Program-made: the position numbers and the translations under genes | Notes under the pieces: model-generated | Database searches by the model: none | What the model was told of the DNA's origin: nothing | What the model saw: the letters and a program-made list of their open reading frames with translations, nothing else | Source: Variovorax sp. HW608 | GTDB taxonomy: Bacteria; Pseudomonadota; Gammaproteobacteria; Burkholderiales; Burkholderiaceae_C | Assembly: GCF_900090195.1 (NCBI RefSeq) | Contig: NZ_LT607803.1 | Location: 5,792,229 to 5,856,228 of the forward strand | DNA length: 64,000 bases | Direction of reading: 5' to 3' | Part shown: positions 50,558-58,697 of the stretch, one piece after another | Numbering within the stretch: the stretch's first letter is position 1 | How the letters are laid out: each line of letters begins with the position of its first letter

Positions 50558-51663
50558 GCGGTGTTTGTCTTTCGGGCGCGATGGGCGCGAAGCGCCGGCA
50601 GCAGTCGCCAGTTGTAGTGCCGCTTCATGAGCCAGGCGAGGCCGACCAGGAAGGCAGCGCCATGCAGGACCAGCATGAAGCCGCCCATGCCGTACTTGCC
50701 CGAACTCACCCAGTTCTGGCCGAGGTTGAGCAGGTTGTAGTAGAGGACGAAGGCGAAGAGGGCGAAGAGATAGTTGCCGCTGCGGCCCACACGTGGATTC
50801 ACGCTGGACAGCGCCAGCGCCAGCAGCACGAAATTGGCGGCAGCGAGCAGCATGCCGACGCGCCATCCGAGCTCGCCGAGATTGACGAGCGCCGGCTCGC
50901 GCAGCAGCGTCAGCGTGGTTCGCGCCTGCACCGGCGTGGCGTTGGGCGAGTCAGTGCCGCTGCCGCCGACCCTGGCGCCGTAGGTGTCGAATTCGCTGAT
51001 CTTGGTGCCCTCGGCGTTCAGCGAGCGTTCGAGCCGCTGGCCGTTGCTCAGAAGCAGGTAGCGCTTGCCGTCGATGTCCTCCATGTGGCCGCTGCGCGCG
51101 GACGTGATGATCTGCAGGCTGCGCTCGATCGACTGGATGAAGACGTTGCTGGCGGTGGCGCTGTCCGGCGAGTCCTTGTCGATGAAGAACACGCGCAGCC
51201 GGCCGGCGGATTCGCGGAACTCGCCCGGGGCGACGCGCTCGATGTCGCTGCGTCGTTCGTAGCGCTCGCGCATGCCCTGCGTCTGCGAATTGGCCCAGGG
51301 CCAGCCGACCAGCGCAAAGACTGCGACCAGCACCAGGATCGGCCACGCGAAGCCGAACAGCGGCCGCAGGAATTCGGCCAGGCCGCGGCCGCTCGAGAAC
51401 CAGATCACCATCTCGCTGTCGCGGTACATGCGCGACAGCGTGCCGACGATCGAGATGAACAGGCACAGGCTCAGGATGGTCGGCATGTAGCCGAGCACGG
51501 TATAGGTCATCACCAGGAAGACCTCGGAGGGATTGACGCTGCCCTTGGACGCGAGCCCGAGCGTGCGGATCAGCATCATGGTCATCACGATCGTGACCAG
51601 CACCACCAGCGTCGCCCCGAAGCTGCGGGAGAGCTCCTTGCGTATAGAGGAATGGAATAACAT
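50554..51663 (-). CDS. lptF: LPS export permease LptF
   Basis: 369 residues from the ATG at 51663 (MLFHSSIRKELSRSFGATL). The membrane topology is like LptG, with N-terminal helices near 15-35, 53-75 and 100-120, a periplasmic domain and three C-terminal helices (LLAAANFVLLALALSSVNPR). It is the partner of LptG. The start lies 21 bases from the divergent pepA start, so the two promoters overlap, an arrangement usual in proteobacteria. Confidence 0.95.
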   Translation of the reverse strand: MLFHSSIRKELSRSFGATLVVLVTIVMTMMLIRTLGLASKGSVNPSEVFLVMTYTVLGYMPTILSLCLFISIVGTLSRMYRDSEMVIWFSSGRGLAEFLRPLFGFAWPILVLVAVFALVGWPWANSQTQGMRERYERRSDIERVAPGEFRESAGRLRVFFIDKDSPDSATASNVFIQSIERSLQIITSARSGHMEDIDGKRYLLLSNGQRLERSLNAEGTKISEFDTYGARVGGSGTDSPNATPVQARTTLTLLREPALVNLGELGWRVGMLLAAANFVLLALALSSVNPRVGRSGNYLFALFAFVLYYNLLNLGQNWVSSGKYGMGGFMLVLHGAAFLVGLAWLMKRHYNWRLLPALRAHRARKTNTA

Positions 51664-51684
51664 CGTCGAGGGAAAAAAAGGATT

Positions 51685-53199
51685 ATGGACTTTCAACTCA
51701 AGACCCTCTCCGCCGCCCAGGCTGCTGCTGAAAAAGCCGATGTGCTCATCGTGCTGGTGGCGTCCGGTTCCTCCACCTCCAAGGATGCCCTTTCCGCGCT
51801 GATCGCCGAAGCCCGCAAGGCCGGCGACCTGCCCGACAAGGCCGGCAAATTGCTCGCGTTGTACCGGCAGGGCGGGATCGCCGCGCCGCGCGTGGTGCTG
51901 GTGTCCTCCGGCGACGGCAAGCCCGCCTCGGTCCGTTCCGCGGTGGCCGCCGCGATCGGTGCGGCAAAGGCTGCCAATCCCAAGCGGGTCGTGGTCGCGG
52001 CCACGCAGGCATTGGATGCCGACGCGCTCGGCAGCGCAGTGATCTCGGTGGCCGACGCCAGCTACGTCTACGGGACCACCAAGTCCAAGGCGGAACCCCG
52101 CACCATCAAGCAGGTGGTCTTCGGCGTCCCCGATGCGGGCGCGCTGCGCCGGGCCTTCGATCAAGCAGCCGCGACCGTCGCCGGCATCGAGCTCGCCAAG
52201 GAATGGGCGAACCGGCCGGCCAACTACTGCACGCCGACCCTGCTGGCCGGCGCTGCCGAAGAGCTGTCGAAACTCCCCAACGTGAAATGCGAAGTGCTCG
52301 GCCCCAAGGAGGTCGCCAAGCTCGGCATGGGCGCGTTCTCCGCGGTGGCCCAGGGCTCGGCCGAGCCGTTGCGCTTCATCGTGCTGCGCTATCACGGCGC
52401 GCCGAAGGACCAGGCGCCCACCGTGCTGGTCGGCAAGGGCATCACTTTCGATACCGGCGGCGTCTCGCTCAAGCCCGCCGCCGAAATGGACGAAATGAAG
52501 TTCGACATGAGCGGCGCGGCGAGCGTGCTCGGCGTGTTCCGCGCGCTGGGCGACATCCAGCCCGCGATCAACGTGATCGGACTGGTGCCGGCGTGCGAGA
52601 ACATGAACGACGGGCGTGCCGTCAAACCGGGCGACGTGGTGACGAGCATGAGCGGCCAGACCATCGAGGTGCTCAACACCGATGCGGAAGGCCGGCTGAT
52701 CCTGTGCGATGCGCTGAACTACGCCAAGCGCTTCGAGCCGTCGGCCGTGATCGACATCGCGACCCTCACCGGCGCCTGCGTGGTCGCGCTGGGCGGCGTG
52801 CGAAGCGGCCTGTTCTCGAGCGACGACGCATTGGCGGAAGCCTTGGCCGCGGCCGGCGAGCAGTCGCAGGACCGCTGCTGGCGCATGCCGCTGGACGACG
52901 ACTACGCCGAGGGCCTGAAGAGCAACTTCGCCGACGTCGCCAACATCGCGGGCCGCGCCGGCGGCGCGATCACGGCGGCCAAGTTCCTGCAGCGCTTCAC
53001 GAGCGACTTTCCGTGGGCCCACCTGGACATCGCGGGCACGGCATGGAAGAGCGGGGCAGCCAAGGGCGCGAGCGGCCGGCCGGTGGGCCTGCTGCTCAAT
53101 TACCTGGTCACGCAAAGCCGCAAGGACGGCGCCAGGTCCAAGTCGGACAAGGCCCCGAAGGCCGCGCGAAAGAGCGGCGGAAAGGTCCGCGCCAAGTGA
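51685..53199 (+). CDS. pepA: Leucyl aminopeptidase (cytosol aminopeptidase M17)
   Basis: 504 residues. The M17 signature NTDAEGRLIL near 330 and metal ligands in GKGITFDTGGVSLKPAAEMD near 250-270 are intact. It removes N-terminal residues from peptides; in E. coli PepA also binds DNA for recombination and carAB control. The C-terminus carries a Lys/Arg-rich tail (RSKSDKAPKAARKSGGKVRA) that may bind nucleic acid. Its stop overlaps the holC GTG. Confidence 0.96.
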   Translation: MDFQLKTLSAAQAAAEKADVLIVLVASGSSTSKDALSALIAEARKAGDLPDKAGKLLALYRQGGIAAPRVVLVSSGDGKPASVRSAVAAAIGAAKAANPKRVVVAATQALDADALGSAVISVADASYVYGTTKSKAEPRTIKQVVFGVPDAGALRRAFDQAAATVAGIELAKEWANRPANYCTPTLLAGAAEELSKLPNVKCEVLGPKEVAKLGMGAFSAVAQGSAEPLRFIVLRYHGAPKDQAPTVLVGKGITFDTGGVSLKPAAEMDEMKFDMSGAASVLGVFRALGDIQPAINVIGLVPACENMNDGRAVKPGDVVTSMSGQTIEVLNTDAEGRLILCDALNYAKRFEPSAVIDIATLTGACVVALGGVRSGLFSSDDALAEALAAAGEQSQDRCWRMPLDDDYAEGLKSNFADVANIAGRAGGAITAAKFLQRFTSDFPWAHLDIAGTAWKSGAAKGASGRPVGLLLNYLVTQSRKDGARSKSDKAPKAARKSGGKVRAK

Positions 53200-53633
53200 C
53201 CGAGATCGACGGCCACTACAACATGCCGGACAAGGTGAGCTACGCCTGCCGTCTGCTGCGCAAGGCCGTCGGCGCGCACGGCGCCCGTCTCGTGGTGATG
53301 GCCGATCCGGCTACGCTGGATGCCATCGACCAGTCCCTCTGGACCCTGCAGCCGACCGAGTTCATCGCGCATTGCCGGTGCGGCGACGAGGCGCACGTTG
53401 TTGCGCGTTCGCCGGTCGTGCTGGCCGAGAGCGGCACGCCGTCGCTGCCGGATCGGCCGATCCTCGTCAATCTCGGCGCCGAGCTGCCGGCCAGGTTCGA
53501 GCGCTTCGAGCGCCTGATCGACATCGTCGGCAGCGACGAGTCCGACAGGCAGGCCGGCCGGGTGCGCTGGCGCCACTACAAGGACCGCGGCTACGCGATC
53601 CGCACCTATCCCTACGGCGGAGGCGCCAGCTGA
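53196..53633 (+). CDS. holC: DNA polymerase III chi subunit
   Basis: 145 residues from the GTG at 53196, which overlaps the pepA stop (GTGA). The start TEIDGHYNMPDKVSYACRLL and middle PDRPILVNLGAELPARFERF match HolC, which links the clamp loader to SSB. The end GSDESDRQAGRVRWRHYKDRGY is typical. The pepA-holC order is widely conserved. Confidence 0.93.
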   Translation: MTEIDGHYNMPDKVSYACRLLRKAVGAHGARLVVMADPATLDAIDQSLWTLQPTEFIAHCRCGDEAHVVARSPVVLAESGTPSLPDRPILVNLGAELPARFERFERLIDIVGSDESDRQAGRVRWRHYKDRGYAIRTYPYGGGAS

Positions 53634-54070
53634 TGTCGACGCAACGCACACCGCCGCGCTTCGTTCCGACGCTGACGACGGTGTTCGAGCCGTCGCAGGA
53701 CGACACGCCGCCGGTCTCGCCTGCGCTGATCGCGCCGTCCGACACCCCGTCGACTGCGCCGCCGGCGACGGCCGCCGAGCCCTCACGGGCGGTTGCGCTG
53801 AGCCCCGAGGCGCGAATCTCCGAGGCCGAAGCCTTCAGGCTCGAAGAGCAATTGCTGCACCGCGTTCTGCAGCGCGTGGACCTCTCGCTCGAAGAGCGGG
53901 TGAGCGATGCGGTGTCAGCCGCCGTTCAGCATCACCTCGACACGATGATCCCCGGTCTGCGCAGGGAAATCGAGGCGGTTTTGCGCCAGTTGGTGAGCGA
54001 ATCACTGGCCCGCGAACTATCGGAAAACCCCGGGTCTACGCCAACGTTCGGCCCGCAATCCTTGGGCTAA
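53633..54070 (+). CDS. Hypothetical protein with Pro/Thr-rich N-terminus
   Basis: 145 residues from an ATG overlapping the holC stop (TGATG). The first 60 residues are Pro/Thr/Ala-rich and disordered; residues 65-130 form Arg/Glu-rich amphipathic helices (EEQLLHRVLQRVDLSLEERV, RREIEAVLRQLVSES). A similar gene often follows holC in related bacteria as I recall. The function is unknown, perhaps an oligomerising regulator. Confidence 0.75.
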   Translation: MSTQRTPPRFVPTLTTVFEPSQDDTPPVSPALIAPSDTPSTAPPATAAEPSRAVALSPEARISEAEAFRLEEQLLHRVLQRVDLSLEERVSDAVSAAVQHHLDTMIPGLRREIEAVLRQLVSESLARELSENPGSTPTFGPQSLG

Positions 54071-54195
54071 ACTGCGCGCCAGGTCGGAAAGCGCGTGGGC
54101 GCAAAGCATCTGCGGCGCGATATTTGCTGAGTCGAAAGCGCCCGGATCGAAAGACCGGTTTTCAACTTCACTTACCAATGTTCTGGAGGTACCCC

Positions 54196-55410
54196 ATGCA
54201 ATTGAAATGGACTGCGGTCGCACTGGCTGCTCTCGCGCTCGTGGCCTGCGGCAAGAAGGAAGAAGCTGCTGCACCCGCTGCCACTGCCCCGACCGCAGCG
54301 GCGCCCGCCCCGGCTGCGCCTCCGGCCGAAACGCTGGTCGTCAAGATCGGTCACGTCGCCCCGACCAGCGGCGCCATCGCTCACCTCGGCAAGGACAACG
54401 AACTCGGCGCGCGCATGGCCGTCGAGGACCTGAACGCCAAGGGCATCAAGATCGGCGACAAGGTTGCCAAGTTCGAACTGCTTGCCGAAGACGACGCAGC
54501 CGATCCGAAGCAGGGCACCGCCGTGGCGCAGAAGCTGGTCGACAGCAAGGTCAACGGCGTGGTCGGCCACCTGAATTCCGGCACCACCATCCCGGCCTCC
54601 AAGCTGTACAGCGACGCGGGCATCCCGCAGATCTCGCCGTCGGCGACCAACCCCAAGTACACCCGCCAGGGCTTCAAGACCGCCTTCCGCGTGGTGGCTG
54701 ACGACACCCAGCTCGGCGGCACGCTCGGCAAGTACGCCGTCGAAACGCTGAAGGGCAAGAACATCGCCGTGATCGACGACCGCACCGCCTACGGCCAGGG
54801 CGTCGCCGAGGAATTCGAGAAGGCCGCCAAGGCCGCCGGCGCCAACATCGTCGGCCACGAGTTCACCACCGACAAGTCGACCGACTTCAACGCCATCCTG
54901 ACGAAGCTCAAGGGCGCCAAGCCCGACATCCTGTTCTTCGGCGGCATGGACGCTGTCGGCGGCCCGATGCTCAAGCAGGTCAAGCAGCTCGGCATGGACG
55001 TCAAGTTCATGGGCGGCGACGGCCTGTGCACCGGCGAACTCGCCAAGCTCGCCGGCGATGCAATCGGCGAAGACATGGTGGTGTGCGCCGAAGCCGGCGG
55101 TGTGGAAGGCGACTTCAAGGGGCCGCTGGACGCCTGGAAGACCAAGTTCAAGGAAAAGAACGGCGTCGAAGTGCAGATCTACGCGCCGTACGTCTATGAC
55201 GCCGTGAACGTGCTGGCTGCCGCGATGCAAAAGGCCGGCTCGGCCGACCCCGAGAAGTACCTGCCTGAAGTCAGCAAGATCGAATACAAGGGCCTGACCG
55301 GTCCGATCGCGTTCGACGAGAAGGGCGACATCAAGAACGGTGCGCTGACGCTGTACACCTACAAGAACGGCCAGCGTACGCAGATCGCCGTGGTGCGCGG
55401 CGCGAGCTGA
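54196..55410 (+). CDS. Branched-chain amino acid ABC transporter substrate-binding lipoprotein (LivK type)
   Basis: 404 residues. A lipoprotein signal with lipobox ALVACGKK near residue 18 is followed by an Ala/Pro linker and the periplasmic binding domain (LVVKIGHVAPTSGAIAHLGK; GHLNSGTTIPASKLY; VIDDRTAYGQGVAEEF). The fold is type I, LivJ/LivK-like, so the ligand is probably an amino acid or related small acid. GGAGG precedes the ATG at 54196. No permease or ATPase genes adjoin it; it ends in a strong terminator, so it is a single-gene unit. Confidence 0.92.
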   Translation: MQLKWTAVALAALALVACGKKEEAAAPAATAPTAAAPAPAAPPAETLVVKIGHVAPTSGAIAHLGKDNELGARMAVEDLNAKGIKIGDKVAKFELLAEDDAADPKQGTAVAQKLVDSKVNGVVGHLNSGTTIPASKLYSDAGIPQISPSATNPKYTRQGFKTAFRVVADDTQLGGTLGKYAVETLKGKNIAVIDDRTAYGQGVAEEFEKAAKAAGANIVGHEFTTDKSTDFNAILTKLKGAKPDILFFGGMDAVGGPMLKQVKQLGMDVKFMGGDGLCTGELAKLAGDAIGEDMVVCAEAGGVEGDFKGPLDAWKTKFKEKNGVEVQIYAPYVYDAVNVLAAAMQKAGSADPEKYLPEVSKIEYKGLTGPIAFDEKGDIKNGALTLYTYKNGQRTQIAVVRGAS

Positions 55411-55430
55411 GCGCTTGCGCTGACCCAAGA

Positions 55431-55456
55431 AAAAGGGCCCTTCGGGGCCCCTTTTT
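55431..55456 (+). terminator. Rho-independent terminator after the LivK-type gene
   Basis: AAAAGGGCCC, TTCG loop, GGGCCC and a T run. The A run on the left makes it able to act for the convergent carbonic anhydrase gene as well. Confidence 0.88.
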
Positions 55457-55473
55457 GTTTCAGGCGGCCAGCG

Positions 55474-56247
55474 TCACATGGCCGCTTCCTCGACGACCTT
55501 GCGCCGATGGTCCGGCTGGATCGGGCGATGGTTGTCGCGGAACAGTTTCTGGAAAGCCTGGATCTGCTGCCGCGACATCTCGATCGGCTGCTCCATGACG
55601 ATCCAGTTCACCTCTTCGGAGCACGGCGGCGTCGTCAGCGATCCGGCATAGAGCAGGGCCTTGTGCGACGCCGGCAGCAGTGCGGCGAGATCGACTTCCC
55701 CGGCCTTCGGCGCCGCGTCCGGTGCAGGCAACTGCGCCCACAGCGGGGCCAGCGCTTCGTTCTTCGCGCCCTGCTTGATGAACACGCCCACGACGGTGAT
55801 CTTGCCGCTGGCGTCCTTGTTCACCAGGTGCATCTCCATCGGAAATGGCTTGCCATCGAGGCGATGCTCGCTGGGCGTGTGGAAGTGGAACTGCGCGAGC
55901 GCGTAGCTGCCGTCCTTGTAGGCCACGGTATTGGCCGGTGCGTCCGCCACGTTGAACTGGATCGTGTGGCCGTTGTTCACGAGCTCGCCCTTGGCCGCAC
56001 CGAGGTGCAGGGCGACATCGCGGTCGGCGAGGCGCGCGGCGTTGCGCGAGTGCAGCGCAATCGGCGACTGCTGAAGACCTGTCTTGCACAGCCGGTTCTC
56101 AGGATCGAGCGCGCCCCAGCGCGAGGGGCCGGTACCGGCGTGCTCGCTGTAGGACCAATGCGCGTGTTCCTCGGCATGGGCGCCGAGGCTGACGGTCAGG
56201 GCGAGGAGGGTCGCGGCGACGCAGGACGGACGTTGAAAGCAGGACAT
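55474..56247 (-). CDS. Alpha carbonic anhydrase, periplasmic
   Basis: 257 residues. The signal peptide ends near ...SLGAHA (residue 25). The zinc ligands are present: His121 and His123 in QFHFHTPSEH, and His140 in MEMHLVNKD. QQSPIAL and the C-terminal LTTPPCSEEVNWIVM are family hallmarks, and one Cys near 54 could pair with the Cys in TPPCSE. It interconverts CO2 and bicarbonate in the periplasm. Confidence 0.95.
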   Translation of the reverse strand: MSCFQRPSCVAATLLALTVSLGAHAEEHAHWSYSEHAGTGPSRWGALDPENRLCKTGLQQSPIALHSRNAARLADRDVALHLGAAKGELVNNGHTIQFNVADAPANTVAYKDGSYALAQFHFHTPSEHRLDGKPFPMEMHLVNKDASGKITVVGVFIKQGAKNEALAPLWAQLPAPDAAPKAGEVDLAALLPASHKALLYAGSLTTPPCSEEVNWIVMEQPIEMSRQQIQAFQKLFRDNHRPIQPDHRRKVVEEAAM

Positions 56248-56339
56248 CGTGACTCCCGTTCGTTGGGGTTCTTGGAGGCCGCAAGCTTGCCATGCATTTC
56301 CAGCAGAATCACGCCTCTTCGACTTTTCCCGGAGCTGCG

Positions 56340-56564
56340 ATGCCCAGTAGAGCCATTCGACACGCGGTCGGCCCCCACGGCTTTCGCGTCGCCCAGATTC
56401 AGGATGCGAATGGCGAGGTCATCGCCTTCGGTCTGTGCGGGCCGGACGGCACGGTCATCTCCCAATTCCCGGACCTCGACGCCGCGATGGCTGCGCTCGA
56501 CGCGGCGGATCCGCCGGTCGAGATGCCGGACGAAGGGGCGCCTGAGGACGACGCGCCCCGGTAG
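56340..56564 (+). CDS. Small hypothetical protein
   Basis: 74 residues from the ATG at 56340 with GGAG at a good distance. VGPHGFRVAQIQDANGEVIA and GPDGTVISQFPDLDAAMAAL give a compact alpha/beta look, ending in an acidic tail. The family is not recognised. Confidence 0.55.
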   Translation: MPSRAIRHAVGPHGFRVAQIQDANGEVIAFGLCGPDGTVISQFPDLDAAMAALDAADPPVEMPDEGAPEDDAPR

Positions 56565-56622
56565 CGCCGCCTGGACACGAGGCAGCGCAAGATGAGCGCC
56601 GCCCTCGTGGGCGGCGCCTTTG

Positions 56623-56973
56623 TCAGTCTCTGTCGTGGTGTCCGTGCTCGCCGTGTCGGCGGTCGCGGTCCCAGTCCCGGTGATCATGGCGATCGCCGTG
56701 CCATTCCTTGCGGTGGTCGTGCCTGTAATAGCCGGGCCCTGGGCCGTAGACCACGGGAGGGGGGACGGCATAGACCGGCGCGGGCACGACGACCGGCGGC
56801 GGCACGACCACTGCCGGCGCAACCGGAACGGGCACTCCGACCACAGGACCGGGCAGGTTGATGCCGACACCCACGTTCACACTGGTGGCATGCGCCGGTG
56901 CGATGGCGAGCACGGCGGCCACTGCCGCGCCGGCGGTACCCAATTGGAGAAACGCTGATCGAACAATGCCCAA
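56623..56973 (-). CDS. Secreted Pro/Val-rich protein with His/Asp-rich tail
   Basis: 116 residues. The signal peptide ends near APAHA (residue 29). The middle is Pro-Val repeats (VVGVPVPVAPAVVVPPPVVV; PXPV-type), and the tail from about residue 83 is a run of His, Asp and Arg (HDHRKEWHGDRHDHRDWDRD) that may bind metal. Similar exported PXPV proteins occur widely in Burkholderiales; the function is unknown. Confidence 0.75.
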   Translation of the reverse strand: MGIVRSAFLQLGTAGAAVAAVLAIAPAHATSVNVGVGINLPGPVVGVPVPVAPAVVVPPPVVVPAPVYAVPPPVVYGPGPGYYRHDHRKEWHGDRHDHRDWDRDRRHGEHGHHDRD

Positions 56974-56993
56974 GATGAACTCCTTAGAAACGA

Positions 56994-57018
56994 AAAAGCG
57001 ACCCCGGAGGTCGCTTTT
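56994..57018 (-). terminator. Terminator for tRNA-Ser
   Basis: AAAAGCGACC / GGTCGCTTTT perfect stem with a 5-base loop, 33 bases past the 3' end of the minus-strand tRNA, followed on that strand by T residues. Confidence 0.8.
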
Positions 57019-57051
57019 CGCTTTAGATGACCCGCATCAAATCTAGCTATC

Positions 57052-57142
57052 TGGCGGAGCAGGCGGGATTCGAACCCGCGGAGGGCTATTAACCCTCACA
57101 CGCTTTCCAGGCGTGCGACTTAAACCGCTCATCCACCGCTCC
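57052..57142 (-). tRNA. tRNA-Ser(GGA)
   Basis: The minus strand reads GGAGCGG (acceptor 5'), a D arm with GGATGAGCGGTTTAA, an anticodon arm with loop CTGGAAA (anticodon GGA), a long class II variable arm (GTGAGGGTTAATAGCCCTCC), the T arm GCGGG-TTCGAAT-CCCGC, the acceptor CTGCTCC, discriminator G and encoded CCA. All arms pair. Confidence 0.96.
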
Positions 57143-57183
57143 GAAGCCCACGATTGTAGCAGTGCGCGGGGTCAAATCCGGGG

Positions 57184-58116
57184 TCAGGCCGTGCCCGATG
57201 TCTTGCCGGCTTGCACCATCCGCATCGCCGATGCGATGAGGGCGGCGGTCTCGTTCATGGTGCTCGGGACGATCAGTGTGGTCGTCGCGTCGGCGGCGAC
57301 CTTGCCGTAGGCATCGACCGCCCGTTCGGCCACCTTGAGCTGCACCGCCTGTTCGCCGCCCGGCTGGCGGATCGCGGCGGCAATGCGCTCGATGGCGCCG
57401 GCGGTCGCTTCGGCCACGGCGCTGATGGCGGCGGCCTCGCCTTGTGCGTTGTTGATTTGCGCCTGCTTCTGGCCTTCGGAGCGCGCGATGAAGGCTTCGC
57501 GCTCGCCCGTGGCGATGTTGATCTGTTCCTGGCGACGGCCTTCGGACGCCGCGATCAGCGCGCGCTTTTCGCGCTCCGCGGTGATCTGGCGCTGCATCGC
57601 ATGCAGGATCTCGTTGGGCGGCGTGAGATCCTTGATTTCATAACGCAGCACCTTCACGCCCCAGTTCAGTGCCGCCTCGTCGATGGCAGCGACCACCTGC
57701 GCATTGATGATGTCGCGCTCCTCGAAGGTCTTGTCCAGTTCGAGCTTGCCGATGACGCTGCGCAGCGTGGTCTGGGCGAGCTGGGTGATGGCCATGACGT
57801 AGTTCGACGAGCCGTAGCTCGCGCGCATCGGGTCGGTGACCTGGAAGTACAGGATGCCGTCCACCTGCAACTGGGTGTTGTCGCGCGTGATGCAGACCTG
57901 GCTCGGCACGTCGAGCGGGATTTCCTTCAGGCTGTGCCGGTAGGCGACCCGGTCGATGAAGGGGATCAGGAAATTGGGCCCCGGCGACATGGTGCCGTGA
58001 TAGCGGCCGAGGCGCTCGCGCACCCAGGCGTTCTGCTGCGGCACGAACTTGACCGATTGGGCGATGAAGATGATGGCGATCCCCAGGACGACGAGGGGAA
58101 CGAGGGCATATTCCAT
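57184..58116 (-). CDS. SPFH/band 7 membrane protein (QmcA/paraslipin-like)
   Basis: 310 residues. One N-terminal membrane helix (LVPLVVLGIAIIFIAQSVKF) is followed by the SPFH domain (VPQQNAWVRERLGRYHGTMS; CITRDNTQLQVDGILYFQVT) and an Ala/Glu/Gln-rich coiled coil (REKRALIAASEGRRQEQINI). These form ring scaffolds in membrane microdomains, often with an NfeD partner, which is encoded just upstream with a 27-base gap. Confidence 0.94.
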   Translation of the reverse strand: MEYALVPLVVLGIAIIFIAQSVKFVPQQNAWVRERLGRYHGTMSPGPNFLIPFIDRVAYRHSLKEIPLDVPSQVCITRDNTQLQVDGILYFQVTDPMRASYGSSNYVMAITQLAQTTLRSVIGKLELDKTFEERDIINAQVVAAIDEAALNWGVKVLRYEIKDLTPPNEILHAMQRQITAEREKRALIAASEGRRQEQINIATGEREAFIARSEGQKQAQINNAQGEAAAISAVAEATAGAIERIAAAIRQPGGEQAVQLKVAERAVDAYGKVAADATTTLIVPSTMNETAALIASAMRMVQAGKTSGTA

Positions 58117-58143
58117 TGAACGGTTTCCTTCCTTTTTCTTGAC

Positions 58144-58575
58144 TCAGATCTTTTCGACGACGAGCCGGCTGCCGACCACCTCGACGACCTTGTGCTGCCC
58201 GGCGGCCGGGACCTCGCCGGCGCGGGCGACCGCGGTCCATTGCGCGCCGCGATAGCGCACGGTGGCGGTGCCGTCCGCATTCCAGGCATCGACCTGCACG
58301 CGCTCGCCGATGTCGAGGTTCACGTCGGGATTGGCGGAGGTGGGCGGCCCCGGCGGCCGCCGCCGGCGGATGGCGTTCCAGACGATCACCGCCGACACGC
58401 TGACCACGGCCGCGACAATGAACTGCGTGCCGAGCGAGGCGCCCAGGTGCGTCGACACCGCCGCCGCAGCGAAGCCGCCGCCGATGAGCAGCAGATAGAC
58501 GGTGCCGGTCCCTGAAATCAGCTCCAGCACGATGGCCACCCCCGTCATGAGCCACCAGACGGTGGAACTTGCCAT
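58144..58575 (-). CDS. NfeD family membrane protein
   Basis: 143 residues from the ATG at 58575, preceded by GAGAGGA. Two to three membrane helices (WWLMTGVAIVLELISGTGTV; YLLLIGGGFAAAAVSTHLGA; FIVAAVVSVSAVIVW) are followed by a small OB-fold domain (RVQVDAWNADGTATVRYRGA). Short NfeD proteins act with SPFH/stomatin partners; here it is the first gene of that pair. Confidence 0.93.
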   Translation of the reverse strand: MASSTVWWLMTGVAIVLELISGTGTVYLLLIGGGFAAAAVSTHLGASLGTQFIVAAVVSVSAVIVWNAIRRRRPPGPPTSANPDVNLDIGERVQVDAWNADGTATVRYRGAQWTAVARAGEVPAAGQHKVVEVVGSRLVVEKI

Positions 58576-58697
58576 AGCCAAATCCTCTCTGTGCGGTTTA
58601 GACACGGCGATTGTGGCAAAGGCGAAAGCCGCAATGCGCCTTCATCTGAATTCCGTACACTTCGCGCCTGTTTGCCAGCCCTTCCGGAGCCCCGCTC